NCBI GenBank assembly: GCA_009663005.1
Contig: CM018916.1
Location: 13,459,398-13,469,397, forward strand
Source: Actinidia chinensis
Taxonomy: Eukaryota; Streptophyta; Magnoliopsida; Ericales; Actinidiaceae
Length of the DNA stretch: 10,000 nt
Reading direction: 5' to 3'
Below the pieces are notes generated by a model that was given only the letters and a program-made list of their open reading frames with translations, did not search any database and was not told the origin of the DNA. Below are positions 7,262 through 10,000 of the stretch, piece after piece (the stretch's first letter is position 1; every line of letters starts with the position of its first letter). A program made the position numbers and the translations under genes.

Positions 7262-7344
7262 TACAAATAATGCTTAGATCCCTTGTACTTTAAGGGTTTG
7301 ACACATTGTATAAACACATATCAAATCATGAACACATCTTTAAA

Positions 7345-7833
7345 TATAAAATAAATGCCACGGGGGTGATAAAAGCAATCTTCTCTTAGTTTGGCTCGTA
7401 TCGGACAATCTGGTGGTAACCTTACTATGCATACAGGAAGTTCATCTGGGGCATGACCAGAGGTAGAGTCCACCAATTGATCAATTTTGGGCAAGCAAAA
7501 GTAATCTTTTCAGACAAGCTTGATTGAGGTTTGTGAAATCAACGCATACTTTTCACTTGTCGATTTTCTTCTTTACCACCACTATATTGGACAACCAATT
7601 GGGGTAAAGGACTTTGGTAATTGCCCTTGCCTCTTTTAGTTTCTTAGCCTCCTCTATCACCGTATCTACGTGCTCAGGCGCAGACCTTATCACCGCTGTT
7701 TTACTAGATGAGCCTTGGGAATGATGTTTAGCTCATGCTTGACAAAATTTATGTCAAGCTCAGGCGTTTCGTACGGAGTTCATGCAAAGACCTCAATATT
7801 AGCTTTTAGGAACTCAATGAGCTCGGTTTTCTC
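7345..7833 (-). pseudogene. Reverse transcriptase, N-terminal half (broken)
   Basis: From 7833 down, the minus strand reads EKTELIEFLKANIEVFA, then a stop at a usual Trp position, PELDINFVKHELNIIPKAH, and after a frameshift APEHVDTVIEEAKKLKEARA, YPNWLSNIVVVKKK, KVCVDFTNLNQAC, LPKIDQLVDSTSGHA. These are the classic fingers and palm blocks of plant Ty3/gypsy RT. A TGA at 7553-7555 replaces the usual Trp before KVCVDF. The first catalytic Asp (family FLDA) reads FLYA at 7428-7439, and two stops follow directly. The last recognisable residues are YHQI, YEPN, EKIAFITP and, near 7345-7360, a Pro-Arg-Gly-type end. The nested insertion begins there. Confidence 0.9.
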
Positions 7834-8118
7834 TCATTCCGTCAGGTTTGCACTAGTGAGAAAGAAATGATCCGAGCTTAGCTCATCGAGCTCATAACGC
7901 ATGAGATCCTCCACGACTTTGTCCTCGGGGTTCCTACCAATGTCTTCAAGGACTTTCCATTCCTCTTCTACCGGCTGCACCTCTTTCATGGCAGCCTTAG
8001 TAGAGACCAATGCAAGATAACATTGTTTGGCTACCACCTCGTCCCCATAAAGGGTTTCCTCACCTCGGGGCATAGCAAACTTGATAACTTGGTGCAGCAT
8101 GGAAGTAACTCTCATCAT
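7834..8118 (-). pseudogene. Protease-RT linker of the polyprotein (open 94-codon stretch)
   Basis: This is the longest clean pol frame in the pre-insertion half: MMRVTSMLHQVIKFAMPRGE to FFLTSANLTE. The start corresponds to the block after the protease, where the family has '...WLH.M.A..S..HQ..KFP.P.G...I.GDQ..A..CY'; here it appears as MLHQVIKFAMPRGEETLYGD followed by AKQCYLALV. The rest is a variable acidic linker (VEEEWKVLEDIGRNPEDK) leading to RT. The ATG at 8118 is not a real start: the frame continues from the protease through a stop at the DWLH-like position. It ends at TGA 7834-7836, where Arg or Trp would be expected, and resumes as RT. Confidence 0.8.
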
Positions 8119-8590
8119 CTTGTGTAGTCAATCTCAGCCAACAATTGCATTATATGGGGAAAAAATATCAATGACAACAAACTCTGTCACCAACACTTGG
8201 GATCCGACTCAAACTTTGAGGCTTATGGTTCCTAAGGGCCAATGAGATTGAGTGTTGAACCCGACTTAGGGAGCTCGAGTAAACTTCATGTCAGCCTCAC
8301 ACAGTTTAAGTTATTTGAAAAAAAATCATAATACATCACCTCCACTGAGTTTTCAGTGTCCACTGGGATCTTTTTTGCGTCATAATTGTGGACCCATAGT
8401 TGGATGACCAAAGGATCATTATGGGGGTGCTGAACCCACTCGAGATCTACCTTGTTAAAGGTAATACTTCACAGGTTAGACTGGCTTTGCCTTGGCTTCT
8501 TTGTTGTTGGTTGGAAGAGAACCCCGTGTATTTGTTGGATAGTGCGGATCTTCCCCCGGCTCCTATTCTCAAGATTAGAGTAGTTTAGGT
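8119..8590 (-). pseudogene. Retroviral-type aspartic protease (active site changed)
   Basis: A minus-strand frame reads [45 protein letters not shown]. This is the retropepsin region that follows the HPHDDALV-type block in plant Ty3/gypsy polyproteins. The catalytic D-T-G triplet is DTE at 8352-8360, a G-to-A type change of Gly that should abolish activity. After a run of A/T at about 8319-8326 the frame shifts, and further family blocks follow: VGFNTQSHWPLGTISLKV, FVVIDIFSPYNAIVG. The protease would have cut Gag-Pol into mature proteins. A 62-codon plus-strand frame over 8400-8588 is its shadow. Confidence 0.87.
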
Positions 8591-8999
8591 TCCCAATCAT
8601 GTGAATAGTTCCCAGAAGAAGGTTTTCCTACAAGGCATCATCTGCTTGGTCGTTGCCTTGGTGTAACCTAGGGTTAGGTTTAAGCATGACTTCAACTTCC
8701 TCTTTCTGAGTTTTTTCCTAATTAACGTACTCTTTCAAATGTCCATCCTGAGCAGTTTGATCAAGAAAAACCTTTAAGACTCGACAATTTTCAATTTTGT
8801 GCCCCTTCTTCTTATGAAAGGAACATTTACACCATGATTGCGCTTTTTTTGGATCTCCCCCCATGGCTTGGTTCTTTGAAGACCATGTTGATGCCTTGCC
8901 TTACTCGGTTCTTATATTCTGCTAGATTTTCCTTCCATTTCTTGAATGGCTCATGACCCTGTAAGGAAGGACCCCATAGGTCATTCTACTTGCTTGATG
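8591..8999 (-). pseudogene. Gag C-terminal / nucleocapsid region with zinc knuckle (broken)
   Basis: The minus strand reads CSFHKKKGHKIENC at 8784-8825, a Cys-x2-His-x4-His-x4-Cys arrangement. This is the plant Tat/Athila-type variant of the retroviral zinc knuckle, which binds the RNA genome. It is followed by VLKVFLDQTAQDGHLKEYVN and a TAG, the usual 'L...I..LI..G.L..YV' tail. Basic sequence lies on the upstream side (about 8830-8960), broken by stops. After the TAG the same frame runs on toward the protease with EKTQKEEVEVMLKPNPR and TIHMIGN, so gag and pol are in one frame here. All coding is interrupted. Confidence 0.8.
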
Positions 9000-9990
9000 T
9001 CATCCTCTAACCAAGCCAACATTTCAACTTGAGACATGAGATCACAGAGGCTAAGCGTCATCTTTTCCCAAAGCTTTTCGCCCAGGGTCATCCCGAGTTT
9101 GTTGCTGACCACAATGAGTTCTTCTGAGCACTACTCAATCTCATTGTACAACTTCTAATATCTTTTACTATAATGGTGGAGTGATTAGTTCTTGCCTTTT
9201 CATAGCATCAAAAAAGAGTTGACAACCTTGGGTGCCTTTGTGTTGATAATGAACGGAGCCATGAACGACTCGGTAAATTGGTAAAATCACCTAATGGTCT
9301 TGGCCAAAAGTTTGTCGAACCACTTTAGCCCGAGATTACCCAAGCTAGATGGGAACATCCTACACATGAATGTGTCATGATGGTTCCAAAGTGCCATCAC
9401 CTACTTGAAATGACTAATTTGGGACCTCAGATTTGACTTCCCATCTTATAGGGTAAACTTTGGGGGTGAACTTCTCTAGAGGATCCATTTCTTAGATCTT
9501 TGGTGTGAACAAAGTTTGATATCTCTAGAGTTGTTCTTGCTGTACAGACTTGGCTATTTGGGTTATTAATTTTGCCGAGATAGCAGTTTTCGTGGGTGTT
9601 GCTGTCTTGGCAAGTAGCTTCACCCTTGAATCCCCATCCCGGTCTCATTTGGCGTTGAAGGTATCACAAAGGTCCACAATGGATTGAACTCGGCTTAGTG
9701 ACACCCTTCGCTTACCTAACACCATTGTTTTCTATCACTTCAGCTCTCATCATCATCATGGGATTTTGTTTATTTTCCTTTCCTTCCATCTTGAGGTGGG
9801 TCCCTTCATCTATTGGACCTGACCTCGAATGGCTTTTCACCAATTCTTGGAACTAGTTTTATCTTGTTATTAGCTACCAGTATTTGTGTTAATTTGACCA
9901 ACTGTGTTTCCAAATGCCTAATAGTGAGGTCCCGACTGTTGTTTCAACCCTCAAGGAGCAACTAACTTGGCCTCTTCCTAGAGAGAGCCT
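9000..9990 (-). pseudogene. Retrotransposon Gag capsid region (broken, partial at window edge)
   Basis: Between about 9450 and 9000 the minus strand reads ALWNHHDTFMCRMFPSSLGN, LGLKWFDKL, TESFMAPFIINTKAPK, EELIVVSNKLGMTLGEKLWE and CDLMSQVEMLAWLEDDIKQV. These are the Retrotrans_gag (capsid) blocks of angiosperm Ty3/gypsy elements, including the helix-rich 'F...F' core. In-frame stops fall at several sites where the family has Trp, Gln, Arg or Gly. Upstream (9990-9660) is a helical, probably coiled-coil stretch (RDLTIRHLETQLVKLTQILV) and a charged linker. From 9660 to 9450 lies a low-similarity Thr/Gln/Pro-rich part ending at a 'PKFT' block. The true start is probably beyond 10000. A 73-codon frame at 9427-9648 is an off-frame shadow. 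Confidence 0.82.
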
Positions 9991-10000
9991 TGATTGTCCT

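Larger units (their letters stand above)
5181..7335 (+). mobile_element. Nested LTR-retrotransposon remnant inserted in the RT gene (no coding interior)
   Basis: On either side are two halves of one RT gene on the minus strand, so this block was inserted later. Inside are two direct copies of a promoter-bearing segment (5181-5917 and 5991-6742). They are separated by 73 bp ending in a G-rich polypurine-like tract, with about 590 bp of AT-rich sequence after the second. TATA boxes and the tract both point to plus-strand orientation, opposite to the host element. I interpret it as a 5' LTR cut at 5917, a deleted interior, the 3' end of the interior, and a full 3' LTR of about 1.34 kb (5991 to about 7335). 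No gag-pol motif is present. The right end is uncertain: candidate CA ends are at 7323, 7328, 7334 and 7336. No convincing target-site duplication was found. A tandemly duplicated solo LTR is the alternative. Confidence 0.75.
5991..7335 (+). repeat. Nested element, second LTR copy (probably complete 3' LTR; right end approximate)
   Basis: Begins TGATCCGAGC immediately after the polypurine-like tract. Its first 752 bases (to 6742) match 5181-5917. The rest, about 590 bases, is AT-rich and without coding frames, which suits an R-U5 region; the first copy lost its equivalent. The right end must fall before about 7340, because from there the minus strand again reads RT. It contains one small lineage-specific change absent from the first copy: an 18-bp duplication (6505-6540, CTTAATGACAAA... 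twice). Confidence 0.7.
1..10000 (-). mobile_element. Degenerate Ty3/gypsy (Tat-lineage-like) LTR retrotransposon, partial, interrupted by a nested element
   Basis: Read on the minus strand, the window gives Gag, protease, RT, RNase H and integrase in that order. Integrase last, with a GPY/F-type C-terminus, is the Ty3/gypsy order. Beyond integrase come a repeat-bearing non-coding region and then an open frame on the opposite strand. In plants that arrangement is characteristic of the Tat lineage (Retand, Grande, RIRE2), so the lineage call rests on layout plus motif flavour and not on a tree. Neither LTR, the primer-binding site nor the polypurine tract of this outer element is in view. The 5' end lies beyond 10000 and the 3' LTR before position 1. 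About 7.8 kb of the window belongs to this element; the rest, about 5181-7335, is a later insertion. Every coding frame is broken, so it cannot move on its own. Confidence 0.87.

Noticed and set aside
8400..8588. 62-codon plus-strand open frame
   Set aside because: Opposite to the gag-protease junction with good minus-strand motifs.
1..10000. A new defence, metabolic or host gene system
   Set aside because: All protein motifs I can recognise belong to retrotransposon Gag-Pol; no host gene structure or conserved enzyme outside that set was found on either strand.

Overview
This window is plant nuclear DNA made of decayed transposable elements. I see no intact cellular gene. The evidence is a set of matches to plant Ty3/gypsy (Metaviridae) protein motifs, AT-rich spacers, LTR-like promoters with TATA boxes, and coding frames broken mostly by changes that look like C-to-T / G-to-A decay of methylated DNA. 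An angiosperm is most likely; the species cannot be told from the sequence.

The framework is one large Ty3/gypsy element on the minus strand, so its map reads from high to low coordinates. Gag lies at about 9990-8590, protease at 8590-8110, an RT-leading linker at 8110-7834 and the first half of reverse transcriptase (RT) at 7833-7345. A nested insertion interrupts the RT at about 7344-5181. The second half of RT follows at 5180-4600, then the RT/RNase H connection at 4600-4131, RNase H at 4130-3653, and integrase (zinc finger, D,D35E core, GPY/F C-terminus) at 3652-2445. Every enzyme carries stops and frameshifts. RT, RNase H and protease also have changed active-site residues, so the element is dead. 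Its LTRs and primer-binding site lie outside the window.

Downstream of integrase is a roughly 1 kb non-coding stretch (2444-1410). It holds a short tandem array (1885-2180) whose units alternate between about 50 and 57 bp and mostly carry a small hairpin. Beyond it, on the opposite strand (plus, 1-1409), is a broken coding region with an acidic, coiled-coil-rich product. Pol, then a repeat-bearing 3' region, then an antisense ORF before the 3' LTR is the layout known for the plant Tat lineage (Retand, Grande and RIRE2 types), and I assign the element there.

The nested insertion at 5181 to about 7335 is read on the plus strand. It has two diverged direct copies of a roughly 740-750 bp promoter-bearing LTR segment (5181-5917 and 5991-6742). 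They are separated by 73 bp ending in a G-rich polypurine-like tract (5918-5990). About 590 bp of AT-rich sequence with a 46-bp tandem duplication follows. The best reading is an LTR retrotransposon that lost its whole coding interior and the end of its 5' LTR. Each LTR copy carries about 12 variants of a palindromic motif centred on AACCGGTT, in matching order, upstream of a TATAAATA box.
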